From Branchiostoma floridae (lineage: Eukaryota > Chordata > Leptocardii > Amphioxiformes > Branchiostomatidae): a stretch of 64,000 bases of DNA. The notes beneath the pieces are model-generated. The model was not told the DNA's origin and ran no database searches. It saw only the letters and a program-made list of their open reading frames with translations. Made by a program: the position numbers and the translations under genes. Within the stretch, counting starts at the first letter, position 1. Each line of letters starts with the position of its first letter. The stretch spans positions 17,777,549-17,841,548 of the forward strand of contig NC_049994.1 of assembly GCF_000003815.2 (NCBI RefSeq), given 5' to 3'. Below are positions 1 to 12,969 of this stretch, piece by piece.

Positions 1-110
1 TTTGGTCATGGTTTAGATATTTTATTACGATTAAACCTGTCAAAATTCCACCATTGGTTACATACTTTATTAGTGAATGAAGCAATGACAAGATAATCCT
101 CTACCTACAG

Positions 111-1258
111 CCGACAGCGACTTTGGATACTACCTTAACCTCTGACCCCACTGTTGTCCCCACACTGCCGGCAGTCTCCAACAGTCCACAGCATGAAGGT
201 AAATAAGCATGAAAGTTTATATTAGTGAGTACACATGAAGAGTTTAAGTTGGACAGAGTCCGTCTGTTTCACTCACCTCACACCAGTCCCATAGCCTCAC
301 CGGCCGTAGGGGCAGCAATGCTATCAAAATATATACGTATATATGTAGTAGATAATAAATGTTGGAAATGTATTGCACCTTGTAACTTTTATTTCTTCTT
401 GTAGAAAATCGTGACAGGAAGATGCAGAAGATCACCTTTGGTGGGAAAGGAAGTGAACCGGGAAAATTTAGAGAAAACAAGGGAGTGGCTGTGTCTGCTG
501 ATAATGAGATATTTGTGACTGATTATATCAGCAATCGGGTCCAGGTCTTCAGCAGTAATGGGACCTATCTGCGCCTCTTCCGAACGGTAGTGCCGGGAGA
601 GGATAAGACAATGTTCCCTGTCAGTGTTGCTATGGACGTGGAACCTGATTTTCTGTGGGTAGTAGGCAACAAAGTTCCATACCAACCTTATGCACATGTC
701 GTTCAGTACCGTAAGGACGGACTGCCCGTAAAGAAGTTCGATGTACGCCTTATAACTACAATTAATGATCCCCAACCCAGCATTGCGATAGACGTGCGCA
801 AAAACAAAGTTATCGTGGGAGAGGGAAACACAATAATGATGTTCCAGCCAAATGGCTCTCTCGTTCGGAGTTTTGAAGCGTTCCGGAAAGAGACAGGCGT
901 GCGAATCAATGGGGTCATATCGGACAACGAAGGAAATATCTTGCTGACGGACTACAAAAGTATTCAGAAGTACAGTCACTTGGGAGACAAAATATTTGAA
1001 TTTGGAACCTTTGGAAGCAATGAGGGCCAACTGGTATGCGCCAGAGACATTCTTATGGGCCCCTCGGGTCACATCCTAGTCGCAAACATTGTCAACAACA
1101 GGGTGGACATGTTCACAGGCCGCGGGGAGTTTGTCCGTACTGTTGCGAACATTACAAACCCATGGGGTCTCGCTATGGGTCCGGATGGACAGTTGGTGGT
1201 GACTAACCCACAAGACGGCACTGTAACCATCTTTCCACGCCAAATGGTGTTTCCTTGA
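111..1258 (+). CDS. NHL-A, 3' part: stalk exon and NHL propeller exon
   Basis: Exons 111-198 and 405-1258, joined phase 1 (donor after GAAG, acceptor after ttcttgtag), give 313 residues to a TGA at 1256-1258. The tail and membrane exons lie before the window. The first exon is a Thr/Pro-rich stalk segment entering in phase 0, so it is the one that follows the membrane exon. The second exon is a whole NHL beta-propeller of six blades; the first reads GVAVSADNEIFVTD and the last [19 protein letters not shown] and NGSLVRSF carry N-glycosylation sequons, which fits an extracellular position. In sequence it groups with NHL-F and NHL-G rather than with its neighbour B. Exon limits are read from splice sites and from agreement with the six paralogues; ligand unknown. 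Confidence 0.85.
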
Positions 1259-1454
1259 TCTACTCCAGTAATTTATCAGACACTGCTCTGCCACACCTCA
1301 GAGTCTAGTAGCTCCTCACACTCCTTTCTACTACCAGTAAGACATTTACGTACTCGTTCTACCAGTGAGAGCGTTGGCATCTCTATCTCACTGATTAATG
1401 CTGTCTGATGCATCAAACCTTGACTTATTGCGAAAAGTGAACGCTCATGTAGAA

Positions 1455-1985
1455 GTGCACAGATTTGACTGTACATCAATGATCAAGTGGTCCTTATGTA
1501 GAAGTGATAACTAGTACAGGTATGGCCAGGTATCAATAGTCAGGTGGTCCTTGTAGAAGTGATCACTTGCACAGATTTGACTGTATATCAATGGCTAGGT
1601 GGTCCTTATGTAGAGGTTGTCACTTGTACATGTTTGTCAGTATAACAATGGCCAGGTTGTCTTTATGTAGAGGTGGTCACTATTACTGGTTTGACTGTAT
1701 ATCAATAGCCAGATGGCCCTTACGTAGAGGTAGTCACTTATACAGGTTTGACTGTATATCAACGACCAGGTTATCTTTATGTAGAGGTGGTCACTATTAC
1801 TGGTTTGACTGTATATCAATGGCCAGCTGGCCCTTACGTAGAGGTAGTACAGGTTTGACTGTGTATTATTAATGGCCATGTGGTCCTTTGTTAGAAGTTG
1901 TCACTAATACAGATTTCACTGTATATCAATGGTCAGGTGGTCCTTATGCAGACGTTATCACTTGTACAAATTAGTTTGCTGTAGT
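1455..1985. repeat. 57-bp minisatellite array downstream of NHL-A
   Basis: Diverged units of about 57 bp with the core tttgactgtatatcaatggc followed by caggtggtccttatgtagag and gtggtcactagtacagg. Open frames in it on both strands are by-products of a unit length divisible by three. Confidence 0.85.
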
Positions 1986-2209
1986 TCCCACACAACTCGG
2001 TGGTTATAGAAGTGGAAATAGGGGCAACCCTCTGAAACATGAAACTTTGGGAAGATCATAAATAATCATAACTAATTGCTATTATCGGCAATTCTGATGA
2101 GACTTCCAAACTTACAACTTTTTCCAGATTGAGCATACCCCCAGAGTCTTGCTACTACTAAAACAGTGAGAGAACTAGATGACCGTACCACAGCAAGAGG
2201 CTACCCACA

Positions 2210-2654
2210 CAATTTAGTTCTACATTATGTAGTCGATGGAAAGTACGTGAGTGTCTACATAAAGTTGAACCATACATGAATATGTATATATTCTACCAAC
2301 TCCAAAACCTAATTCCCCGTCTACAGACGAAGAAGTTGGGCGAGTCTACTTTACTCATTCCCAAGGGAGGAAAGCTCAACGCCATGAGACATTTCAATTT
2401 ATAGAGACATACTTTGTATTTGTCTACATGAAACCACCTTTCTTGAGTTTGTAAATTTTTCATCTAACTAATATAGTAAAGCTATCCTGAAATATTTTGA
2501 CCGTTATAATGTGCCCTCTTTTGAGAGCACAGTGTTCAATGCCCGATTTGTTTATTCAATATTTTTGACCGCCTACACATATCATGTCTCGGCCGTGAGT
2601 GAGTCTCATGATCAGTTGTACTGCTGAGTGCGAACCGATTCCAGAAACCTTACT
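2210..2654 (+). promoter_or_regulatory. NHL-B promoter-proximal block and non-coding exon 1
   Basis: A block with ctaccaactccaaaacct and cagacgaagaagttgggc recurs ahead of C, D, E and G. It is followed by a candidate first exon of about 2571-2654 (from GCCTACACATATCAT to a donor CTgtaagtacaaaa). The matching acceptor lies at about 3450 before the coding exon. The exon has no long frame, so I read it as 5' UTR; the transcription start is not determined. Confidence 0.5.
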
Positions 2655-3194
2655 GTAAGTACAAAATAGCACAATATCTGTTCTTCTCGATCGTCGAGGA
2701 TAGTTTCTGTAACTTAAAACAAACGACAACTGAAAGATAAGTTGCCTATTTATAGAATGCCAATTTATGAGATATTTGTTCCTACCAGTGATGTTCTTAC
2801 CAATACGCAGTAGAAACGCATTCGTATGTGTTATTCTTAGGGCATTTACATGTTGTTTTTCGTCTATGAACGAATCAATGGTGCAAATTGTTAACATCAA
2901 GAACATGTATCTGATTTTCTGTAGGACCAAAAATAATTGAACAAACCCATAGTGCAGTTTTACCAACACACTTAGCATAAAATCCAACCAGATGATGTGT
3001 TGACCTAGCACTAGACCTTCTCATATACCTATACTTCCACGAAAAAAGAATGGGAGCTAAATAACTACACAACCTCAACCTCAACTTGTAGCATGTCAGT
3101 ATAGAATTGATCGTTAAATGACTTATAAGTAAGAGCAACATGTCAGCTACACCCGCAGCCGGCACAACATGTGCTTCAGATCGTAACACTGACA

Positions 3195-3505
3195 TACATT
3201 GTCTGGTATCAGAAGATGACACGTGGGTTGTTTTATCTACATAGAGATTAATTGTTTTTGTCTGCCCGTTGACGACATAGAGCTTGTTTTCAGTGGGCGG
3301 TGAAACTCAGACTGTACAGTGCACATAGCCATGTAAGATTCAAGTGCACGGCGCTCGTGATCATCAATGAAGTGAAAGTAAGAGACGTTGAGTAACGGAA
3401 AGGTTTGACACTTAGGAAAACGACCAGAGAACTGGGGCTGTCTGATTTACAGGCAGATATCACATCGTTACATCACAAACATAAGTATCGTCAAGTATCT
3501 GAGCC
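3195..3505 (+). promoter_or_regulatory. Conserved intronic element and possible second non-coding exon, NHL-B
   Basis: GTCTGGTATCAGAAGATGAC (3201-3220) begins a block shared with C and E up to the start codon. Within it ttgttttcag at about 3282-3291 precedes a segment starting TGGGCGGTGAAACT and ending GAAGTGAAAgtaagag near 3379. That looks like an acceptor-exon-donor arrangement in B and C, while E has lost the donor. It may be an alternative 5' UTR exon or simply regulatory. Confidence 0.35.
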
Positions 3506-6500
3506 ATGACGGAAGACTGCCATTCCATGACGAATGTCGTCAGAAAAGACCTCTTAAGCGACAGTAAAACAAAACTAGGTACAGAAACTGCACAGCCTCT
3601 CGCCAAGCAAGATGCTGAGGGTGTCGATCTCCACATCCCTGATGAGCAACTGTCTACCAAGAGCGATGCTGCAGCTGAGAACAGACAAACAATCGATATC
3701 AGCCCTGGTGTTCTTGATACGTACGCTATTGCCTACATATGCCATGATCATATTACTTACGAGACGACAACAGTGGCAACAATAGTAGCGTCCAACAGTA
3801 GCCACAATGACGACTTGAACTTGGCAGGTTGTGGCGCATCTGAGAATGATTCTGATACTTCAGTTTTCATCAGAAATGATAGTACCGCGCACACAGAAAC
3901 CCGGGATCCAAACCCGATGTACACACAAAGCACCGTGGGCCCTCCTCCAAACGACGTTACTCCTAACCCGATGTACACAGAAAGTGTCATGAACCCAAAC
4001 GACGCTACTACTAATCCAATGTACACAGAAAGCATAATGGACCCCTCGTCAAACGAAGATTATCGTAACCCAATGTACACAGAAAGCACCATGGACCCTT
4101 CGTCAAACGAAGATAATCCTAACCCAACGTACACACAAAGCACCATGGACCCTCCCCCAAACGACGTTAACCCTAATCCGATGTACCTGCCAAGCACCAT
4201 GGGGCCAAACGTCAGCCCTGGACCCGCCTCAAAATCAAACGACAATCCCCAAATCTCTACTGGTAAATGTGAGGGAAATGACCACAAAGACGAGAACGGA
4301 CAAGCGATCAACATCAGTCCTGGTGATTCAGATACTTACGCAATTGCATACATATGTAAGGGAGATGTCGGCCCTGGGCAAACCTTTAGCTCAAATAACA
4401 GTGATGGCACTCAGCCATCTCCAGCTACACGTCTGGAAGATGCAGCTTCACAACAGCAGGGCGACGTTGAGAGATCAAACATTGGGAACAATCCCCGCCT
4501 CCGGCCATATGCTGTTAGGTGTCTTAGACCTTTTAGAAAATCTGTCGTGGAGTCAGCTAGCTGTGATGTCACCCAGCCCTATGCTGTTAAATACCAAGAA
4601 GAAATCGCTGAATCAGCTAACAATGATAGCGATCCCTACATCCAACCATATGCTGTTGGATACCAGAAAGACGACGAATCTCCTAACGGGGCTCCCGACT
4701 GTGAGCCAGCGGCCTCAGATAGCATCAACAATGATGTCTTGACTAACCCATCGAGCAATGATCCAAATACTCCTGATGTTGTCAGTGAGGAAAGGCAACA
4801 TGTCCCGAATGCGCTTAATCCAAATCCGATGTACGTGCCAAACGTTCAGCATCCTGCAGCTTGCGGTAAGATGCGTCTAATTACAATTTCGTTACTTACC
4901 GCGCCACTTAATTTTAAGAAAGCAAAATATGGCTCTGACACTAAGATAATCAATGAAAAGGAAAATGTTGAAGTTGTTTTAATCATTACTGATTTCGAGG
5001 CTTGTGACAAGATTAGGATAGATTGTTTTGTGTCTGAACTAGAATATGTTTGGATTTAAAAATAGTACGGTGAAAAATCACAATAAACACTATGATTACA
5101 ATTGAATTATCCAGCTTCAGTATTACACACAAATGGAAACAAATCATTCACGGCAACCCTTCTTTGTGAAACAGTTAGTATCACTGTGTCAGCATATTTC
5201 ATGTACTAGTAATCAGACTGTTAGTGAAGCTATGTCAAATTTAGTTCTAGGCAAGGTCTAGATATACAGCTTCTGGAAAGAAATATTATTTAGTTTTCTT
5301 TGTTATAGTACTCTTCTTCATTATATGTCTTTTAAGATGATTTTCCCCCCTCAACACCACTGTCAATCGATTTGCTTTCAACTAAATTGCTGCAATGTGC
5401 ATATTTTCAGAATGTTCTCGCCTGATGGTGTGCTCAATTGTGACGGTCCTTGTGTCGTGCATCGTTGGCGGAGTCTTTCTCTGGTTATTTCACAATATCG
5501 ACCCACCAGAGGTATCCTTCTGTCTCGACATGGCTTTGTTTACCATTACTTTTATTTGTTTTGTTTTTCTTATTTGAACTGTTCTATCTAAAAAGTTCAA
5601 CTTTGATGAGATGATCTTGTATGATTTTTTTTCTCAAACACCATCGATTTCACGATATTTGATACCATAAGCAGATTTGATTGGACAATATATTGCTTTG
5701 TTATTAAAAGCGGCTTCAACATGATATCACGGCTATTTTGGATGTTTGTATATATATTTCATATTTTGAAGGTGACTGTACGGATTTAATAAAATTTTTG
5801 TATGTTTGCTTGTTGAAAGAAGTTGTCTCGGCACAACAATAGGCGACGTGACCTCCGCCCTGTCCGCGTGTCACCATTGTCGTCGACAGGGACACACAAC
5901 TTTTGCTATTTTTTTGGCAAATTTTTCAGAGTTTAGATAGTCATTCTTATGATCCCATGCCAGTTAATCCGACAGCTAGAGCCGACAGCGACGCTGGGTT
6001 CCACCGTTACCCCTGGTACTCCTGGATGCTGCAGTTCTGTCCCCACACCACCAGGTGTCTCTAACAGCTCACAGCGCACAGGTGAGATATAATCACTGTC
6101 ACCTGTACATAGCACTGTCCTGAAGAGGGCTTTATGACAAAGGTACAAAATGTTACACCTCACGTGATATTTAAGGTAGGTACTTAACAATAAGTGTTCT
6201 AAATGTTCTATTGGCGTCGTGTGTGGCGTAAGTTTTAGTGCGTTGGGCTAGAGGCTAGAGCTAGAGGTTCTGAGTTCGAAGCTCATCCCCTATGTGGTCA
6301 AAGTAAGTTACGAATTCGAGTGCATAAGTTACTACTTTGATTACCACATTGTCCTCCTCTGACCCCAAACATATAACAAATGGACTTTTTCTGATACGAT
6401 TTTATTATCTATTGCAGACAAATATCTACCTTCGAATACGATTGTAGCTACTGCGACTGTATTCTACAGTTCTGTCCCCACAACGTCGGCAGTGTCCAAC

Positions 6501-8476
6501 AGCTCACAGCGTGAAGGTGAGACTAGTACGAACTTTGCATCTGCCTGTGTTAGTATAATGGGTTAAACTTGGACAGTTCCCCTCATTAGATATTGTCTAG
6601 ATATTGAACTGTTAGTAGTAGTAGTAGTTAGTAGAACTGTTAGACTGAACATTATTTCAGTAAGCTCGATTCATCCGACCTTTGACGCGTTGCGTACGTC
6701 AGAATGCCTTTCATGTCATTTGCTTTAGCTTGATATCTGTTTCAGATGGTTTGTTTTTCTGTGTTAGAAATGTATTCAGGGTTACATGAAAAAAATACAC
6801 CGAAACTTCATGACATTGCCGTAGCTGAAGATGTCCTTGTAATAAAATTACAAAAACCTTTATCGTCAAATCGTCAACTTCACACGAGTGAAGCAGATAG
6901 TGATTTAAAATGTGCATATTCTTGGTAACTGTTACATGTGAATAATTTTATATATACCTTACCACCGATCGTCTCAAGCGAAGATACAGCCATCATCATC
7001 ATTCCTGGTACGATATTATCATCTATTGCAGAAAGCTATCCACAGCTGAGAGCGACTGTGGCTTCTACCTTAACGTCTAGCCCGACGCGCTGCAGCAGTT
7101 CTTTCCCCACACCTCGGGCAGTGTCCAAAAACTCACAGCTTAAAGGTGAGACTAGCTAGAAACTTCGTCCGGAGTGTTTGTATGAGGGGTTCAACTTTGG
7201 ACATTAGTGGCAGGAGACTTTATAACACTTATGTCATAGGTTACAAAGCTCATCTTGGCAACCCTGGATAAAAAGAACATGAGAGAAAATAAAAGATAAA
7301 TGAAGTAAGGGTAGAGCGATTAATTCTCTAATCTCATCTATCACGGCAGAGGAATCCCTAAATATATTAGTCTCTAGCTAACCAGCACATTGCAGTAGTC
7401 AGTGCCAGTGCTATAATAAAACAAGTACATACTTTGTCCTGGTAAGCTATCCTTAATGTTAGGGCTTTATTTTCTTTCCTGTTCGTCGTTATTTGCCTGT
7501 CTGGGACTGTCCATGTCATCGGCATAATGTATATTACATGTATATGGTTGCATCTGATGCGGCGGAAAACATAAGTAAGGGTGTAATCAAATGTATCAAG
7601 CTTTTACTGGTTTTATTACTTCTTGCAGAGAATAATGACAAAAAGTTGGAGACGATCACCTTTGGTGGGCCAGGAAGAAAACCTGGAAAATTTATTAATA
7701 ATTTCGGGGTGGCTGTGTCTGCTGACAATGAGATATTTGTCACTGACGCAAGCGCCGAACGAGTCCAGGTCTTCAGCATTACTGGGACCTATCTGCGGCT
7801 CTTCCGAACGGAAGTGCCGGGTACAGGACGTAAGATGAAGCCCTACACGGTTGCTATAGACGTGGAGCCTGACTACCTATGGGTAGCGGGGATAATACGA
7901 CGGTTTCTACATCGGTGTGTACATGTCGTACAGTACCATAAGGAAGGTCGGCCCCTAAAGACGTTCGGCTTACGCAGTAACACGAATTATTTGCCTTCTG
8001 CCGAAATTGCGATAGACGTGCGCAACAACAAAATTGTCCTGGGAGAGGGAGATAAAATAATGATGTTCCAACCAAATGGATCTCTCGTTTGGAGTTTAAG
8101 AGCGATAGCGGACAGACGAATCTTTCCAATTAGCGGAGTCGCCTCGGACTGCGAGGGAAATGTCGTTCTTGCGGACTGGCACAGACGCATTAAGGTGTAC
8201 AATCACTTCGGAAATAAGATATTGGAATTTGTAGGAACCTCCGCTGGGAATGGACGCATCGGCGGCATCTCCGTGGACCCATTGGGTCGCATCATCGTGG
8301 CAAGTACTCATGACAACAGGGTAGACATGTTCACAAGCCGTGGGGAGTTCGTCCGTACTGTCGTTAACACGGAAAAACCATCGTACATCGCCGTAGGCCC
8401 GGATGGACAATTGGTGGTATCTAACACAAAAGGCTCTACTGTAACTGTCTTTCCACGCCACATGTTGTTTCCTTAA
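3506..8476 (+). CDS. NHL-B, type II membrane protein with tyrosine-motif tail and NHL propeller
   Basis: Exons 3506-4865, 5411-5511, 5982-6081, 6418-6516, 7032-7145 and 7629-8476 sum to 2622 bases (873 residues) with every phase consistent. Residues 1-453 are a hydrophilic tail without a signal peptide. It has seven NPxY motifs (six NPMY, one NPTY, the last next to the membrane), two YAIAYIC and three PYAVxY-type motifs. About residues 458-481 form one helix (IVTVLVSCIVGGVFLWLF) with an Arg before it, favouring tail-inside. Three stalk exons follow, ending in NSSQ or NSQ. Residues 592-873 are six NHL blades. NPxY is the known docking motif for PTB domains and endocytic adaptors; signalling or endocytosis is therefore inferred. 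The ATG at 3506 begins the tail exon and aligns with the starts of C and E. Confidence 0.85.
6205..6345 (+). mobile_element. SINE relic in NHL-B intron
   Basis: Head and B box (ctgagttcgaagctcatccc) match the NHL-C element, but the body is replaced or deleted. Same intron position as in C and E. Confidence 0.55.
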
Positions 8477-8754
8477 TGCTCGCCAAGTACAAAAGTAACT
8501 TCTGGCACTACTTTCTGAAACTCACATAACACATTAACATACTAGTTCTCCCAGTGAGGCGAGAACTAGTTCCACCTGTCTTTAGAGTTCAGACTCATTG
8601 AAAATTGGGTTTTCCATTTGTCAATGATGAATGAAGCATCTGACTCACTCTTTGGTTATCTTACTACGTTGTTTAGTTTGCTTTGTATAAATAATTGTTT
8701 AATCTGGATGTCGAAATTCGATCGATGCCAATGAAGTGTGTAGATTTGCCGAAT

Positions 8755-10185
8755 TACGTCAAAAATAGCCAGGTGGTCCTTATTTATTGTACTTATGCAT
8801 TTGGTAATGCATTGTACCGGTTTGACTGCATGTCAATGGCCAGGTGCTCCTATATGTATAACAGGTCACTTGTACAGGTGTTATTGTATATTAATGACCA
8901 GGTGGTCCTTATGGTCACTTTTACAAATTTAGCTGTATATCATTGGCCATGTGCATGGTCCTTTTGAAGAGGTGGTGACTTTACCGGTTGGAGTGTATAT
9001 CAGGCAAGGTGGTCCATATGTAGAGGTAGTCACTTGTTGGACTGTATATAAGTAGTCAAGTGGTCTTATGTAGAGGTAGTCTCCTGTACAGGTTTGACTT
9101 TATATTATTGTCTATGTGTATGTACCAGGGTTGACTGTATTTCAACGGCCAGCTGGTCCTTTAGAAGAGGTCGTCATTTGGACAGGTTTGTATATCGATG
9201 GTCATGTGGTCTGTACGTAGAGATGGTCACTAGTTCAAGTTTGGCTGTATACCAATAGCCAGGTGATCCTTATATGTAGAAGTGGTCACTAGTACAGGTT
9301 TGACTGTATGTCAATGCACAGGTAGTCCTTATATAGAGGTGTTCACTAGTACATGTTTGACTGTATATCAATAGCGAGGTGGACCTTATGTAGAGGTGGT
9401 CACTAGTACAGGTTTGTCTGTATATCAATTATTAGGTGATCCTTATATGAAGAAGAGGTCACTATTACTGGTTTGACTGTATATCAATGCACAGTTAGTC
9501 CTTATAGAGAATTGGTCACTAGTACATGTTTGTATATCAATGGTCAGTTGGTCCTTTAGTAGAGGTAGTCACTTGTACAGAATTGACTGTATATTGACGG
9601 TCATGTGGTCTGTATGTAGAGAAGGTCACTAGTTCAAGTTTGACTGTATATCAATGGCCAGGTGATCCTTATATGTAGAAGTGGTCACTAGTGCAGGCTT
9701 GACTATATATCAATGGCCAAGTAGTCCTCATGTTGAGGTGGTCACTTGTACAGGTTTGACTGTTCATCAATAGTCAGGTGGTTCTATATGTAGAAGTGAT
9801 CACTAGTACAGGTTTGACTGTACAACAATAGCCAGGTGGTCCTTATGTAAATTCAATCTCTTGTGGTGGTTTGACTGTATATCAAAGACCAAGTTGATTT
9901 TATGTAGAAGTGCACATTAGTACAGGTTTCCTGTCAATATCCAGGTAGTCTTTATGTAGAAGTGGTCACTTGTACAAGTTTTATGTAGAAGTGCTCACTA
10001 GTGCAGGTGTATATCAATGCCCAGGTAGTACCTATATAGAGGTGGTCGTTAGTACAGGTTGGACTGTATGTCAATGGCCAGATGATCCTTTAGTAGAGGT
10101 AGTCACTAGTTGGAGTTTGACTGTATATCAATGGCCAGGTGACCCTTATGTGTTGAAGTGATCCCTAGTACAGGTTCGAATGTTC
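8755..10185. repeat. 57-bp minisatellite array downstream of NHL-B
   Basis: About 25 diverged units of the 57-bp repeat starting roughly 280 bp after the stop codon. It is followed by a unique tail (tattaggaactcgttacagt) that also follows the arrays of C and D. Confidence 0.85.
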
Positions 10186-10439
10186 GTATTAGGAACTCGT
10201 TACAGTCCTGAGCTGTATAAATTAAGTATAGAATTGAATCATTGATTGCTAAACAAAGTCGGTCTGCAATTTTTTCTTCTCCACATTGAAAGAAAGAATT
10301 CAGAAACATAGAGTAAACCAAGTTTTGAGTTGATGATTTGATGAAGTGGTGATTGCTTTGTACACCAGCAGGGTTAAGTTTAATACCATAGTGATAAATG
10401 GTATTTACGTTGTTGTACGCTCATGTAATGTAATGTATT

Positions 10440-11364
10440 TTAACCCTATCCAGACTGGGCTTTTTGGGCCTTCCCTGGCCTGCGGGGGGGCTCATTCGAC
10501 CCCCCCTTCGTATTTTCAAAATGGCTTACTGTACGATCACCAAATTTATAGGGGAGGTTGTGCTCATCGAGTTTTATAATTACTGAATTTTTTATATCAT
10601 TATGACGTAATATGACGTAATTATGACGTCATTAATTGATATTTTTGGCTAAAACGGGGAATTCCCATAATACCTAGATATCTCACTCAAAAAGTTACCA
10701 ATAATGGTTTCTTATTAATATTTAAGTGTTACAAGACTTCTATTGTCAAAAGCCGACGCAACGACGTCGGAATGATGTCATAGAATGACGTCATCTGTAG
10801 TTTAGCTATCCGCCATCTTGGATTATCAACCTGAAATTTTTCAAGATACATTTTTTCTAAGTATAACGTTAAAACCCCATAGAAATGAATTAAAAACGTT
10901 CACATGAATGTTTTCTGTAAGAAAATACCTTGTAGTGATGAAATCTGAGTGAAAATAAGCTTGTTATACTTTAAATCATGATATTGTCGGCCATCTTGGA
11001 TTTTGACCAATTACGTCATCTCATTAGCATAATCTATGAATATTTAATTATAAATGTTCAACTAAGATGTGTTAGATATTAAAGGTATATGAAAAGAAGT
11101 TTAGTTTAGCAAGAAAATCTTAAAATCCCGTTGTTTAAACCAAAATTAGTGATTTTTGTAAAATTTGACTTTCAGAAACCCGTTGCCATGGCAACACGAA
11201 AAATCATAAACTTACCAAATTTTTTTTCAAATTGTTGGCAACAATATTTTAAGAAAACTCACCAAGTTTGGTTGTTCTAGCACAAGCCGTTTGGGAGATA
11301 TAGGAGGTCAAAGTTGGCGCAGGCACTTTTAGCCCCCCCCCCCCCCCAGTCTGGATAGGGTTAA
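10440..11364. mobile_element. piggyBac-type non-autonomous element (MITE)
   Basis: Bounded by TTAA on both sides (10440-10443 and 11361-11364), with perfect 16-bp inverted ends CCCTATCCAGACTGGG. TTAA target sites and termini beginning CCC are known marks of the piggyBac superfamily. No transposase frame inside. Contains poly-C/G tracts near both ends and tcggccatcttggattttga in the middle. Confidence 0.8.
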
Positions 11365-11794
11365 AATATAATGCAGTATGGGCTTTCTTTGGTTAAAAGT
11401 ATTTCATCTTTGTACATTGTAGTATGGGTTTTTTTCTTAAAAATATTTTATCTTTATATCATCTGTCTTTTCTAGGTGTGAAATCAAAGGTTATCTACAT
11501 TTTTGTTTACTTCACGATAACGACACAATAGGTCGCTGAAGATACTTATATGTTTTGATCACACTAACTATAATTTGTATAATTTGAAGGCAAATGGTTT
11601 TGAAAAGTTTAAAGTATAATAACTAAAGAAGAAATTAAGAGGAAGCTTGTTCCATTCATATTAAATTCAAGAGAAAACATAGATCTAACCTGGTGTTAAG
11701 CTTTCAAATTGTGTTGACTGTGTCTGATGAGTGTTATGAGAAATGTGAATAAAAATGTAGACAATTCTAAAGAAACAAGTGGCTTTTTAATATT

Positions 11795-11830
11795 CTCTCT
11801 CTCTCTCTCTCTCTATGTATATATATACAG
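11795..11830. repeat. (CT)n / (AT)n microsatellite
   Basis: tctctctctctctctctc followed by tatatatac, in non-coding DNA after NHL-B. Confidence 0.9.
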
Positions 11831-12080
11831 ATATAAAATCGGATGAAATGCCAGAGACAAAAGGGAATGAGAGAGCCAGATATCACCATAGTCCTCGACC
11901 CTCAGGGATGGGAAACCTTCAAAACCTACACAGAAATTTCTGGTACTAATTTCACTGCAATGGGCCATTCCATTAAAAAATAAGTCGTAACACATAAAAA
12001 CAGACTCAATGTAGGACTTTTTTGGTGAGAAATGGCTGTTTGGCCTATATACTACATTTAGGCATACTCATATGTTCCAA

Positions 12081-12391
12081 CCGGTGCAATGGCCTAGTGG
12101 TTAGAGTGGCCTAGTGGTTAGAGTGTTCGCCTTGCATTCGGTAGGTCGTGAGTTCGAACCCCGGCCGGGTCATACCAAAGACTTTAAAAATGGTACATGC
12201 TGCTTTCTCTGCTTAGCACTCAGCACTAAAGAGAAAGAGTATGGAAGTTAAACACACATCACTACCAGCGGACCAGCCCCCTGCTGTAGTGGCTTGCACA
12301 TGTGTGGCCCAAGGGCTACTCGAAATGGAGATGGGCGCCACCCCAAAAGCATCTGCACAGATGTAAGGGTAACTTTAACTTTAACTTAACT
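12081..12391 (+). mobile_element. tRNA-derived SINE with 11-bp target duplication
   Basis: A tRNA-like head has an A-box-like ggcctagtggttagagtg and a B box gagttcgaacccc. A ~200 bp body follows, ending in a (TAACTT)n-type tail. It is flanked by atatgttccaa at 12070-12080 and 12392-12402. The A-box segment is repeated in tandem (about 17 bp), unusual for a mobile copy. Confidence 0.8.
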
Positions 12392-12969
12392 ATATGTTCC
12401 AAAGGGTCCACATACGTTGGGATGAGGGTTAAATACGATATACATTATCAAAGACTGGTGCAATAAAATTTCTGGTATGAATTTCACAGCAATGGGTCAT
12501 TCCCGTAAAAGACAAGTTGTGAAACATAGAAACAGACTCTCTGTAGGACTTTTTATATCTTGCTGTTTGGCCAATATGCCACATACAGGTATACTCATAG
12601 GGTTCAAAGGTCCCTCATACGTTGGGATGAGGGTTAAATACGATATACATTATCAAAGGCTGGTAAAATATGATACCTCTTTGTCCACATGAAATCTGTC
12701 AAAATAATCCAAATGTAGACTAGAACTATGTGGAATATTTTCCCTTTTGAATCGTATTGCCTGCCTAACTCTGTCGCCCAAGGTCTATAGAACCGGAGAT
12801 AGACACCATCATCTTTAAGATGTGAGAAAGATCTTAACTGATTCTAGGATGATTCCTTCTCTTATCAACAGGTTTGATGGGAATCTGACCTGATAGCAAC
12901 TCTGTCCAGCAGACAAAGAGTCTTGCAACACTATAGCTAAACAACAAGAAACTGGATGAACTTACCATA

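Larger units (their letters stand above)
11365..12969. other. Non-coding DNA after NHL-B with a ~540-bp tandem duplication
   Basis: No gene seen. Two copies of a block (ttcactgcaatgggccattc near 11951 and ttcacagcaatgggtcattc near 12481) share cgttgggatgagggttaaat at 12416 and 12623. The SINE at 12081 inserted into the first copy. AATAAA-type signals (gtgaataaaaatg near 11747) occur but cannot be tied to a transcript. Confidence 0.5.

Noticed and set aside
389-1072. Long - strand frames opposite NHL exons (for example 389-1072 and 8096-8461)
   Set aside because: Shadows of the + strand propeller exons; they recur in every paralogue because the coding strand is conserved and show no splice logic of their own.
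8755-10185. CRISPR-like array
   Set aside because: Units are adjacent and diverged with no unique spacers, and the genome is clearly eukaryotic.
12081-12160. tRNA gene
   Set aside because: A and B boxes are present, but the A box is doubled, no full cloverleaf forms, and a SINE body, tail and target duplications follow.
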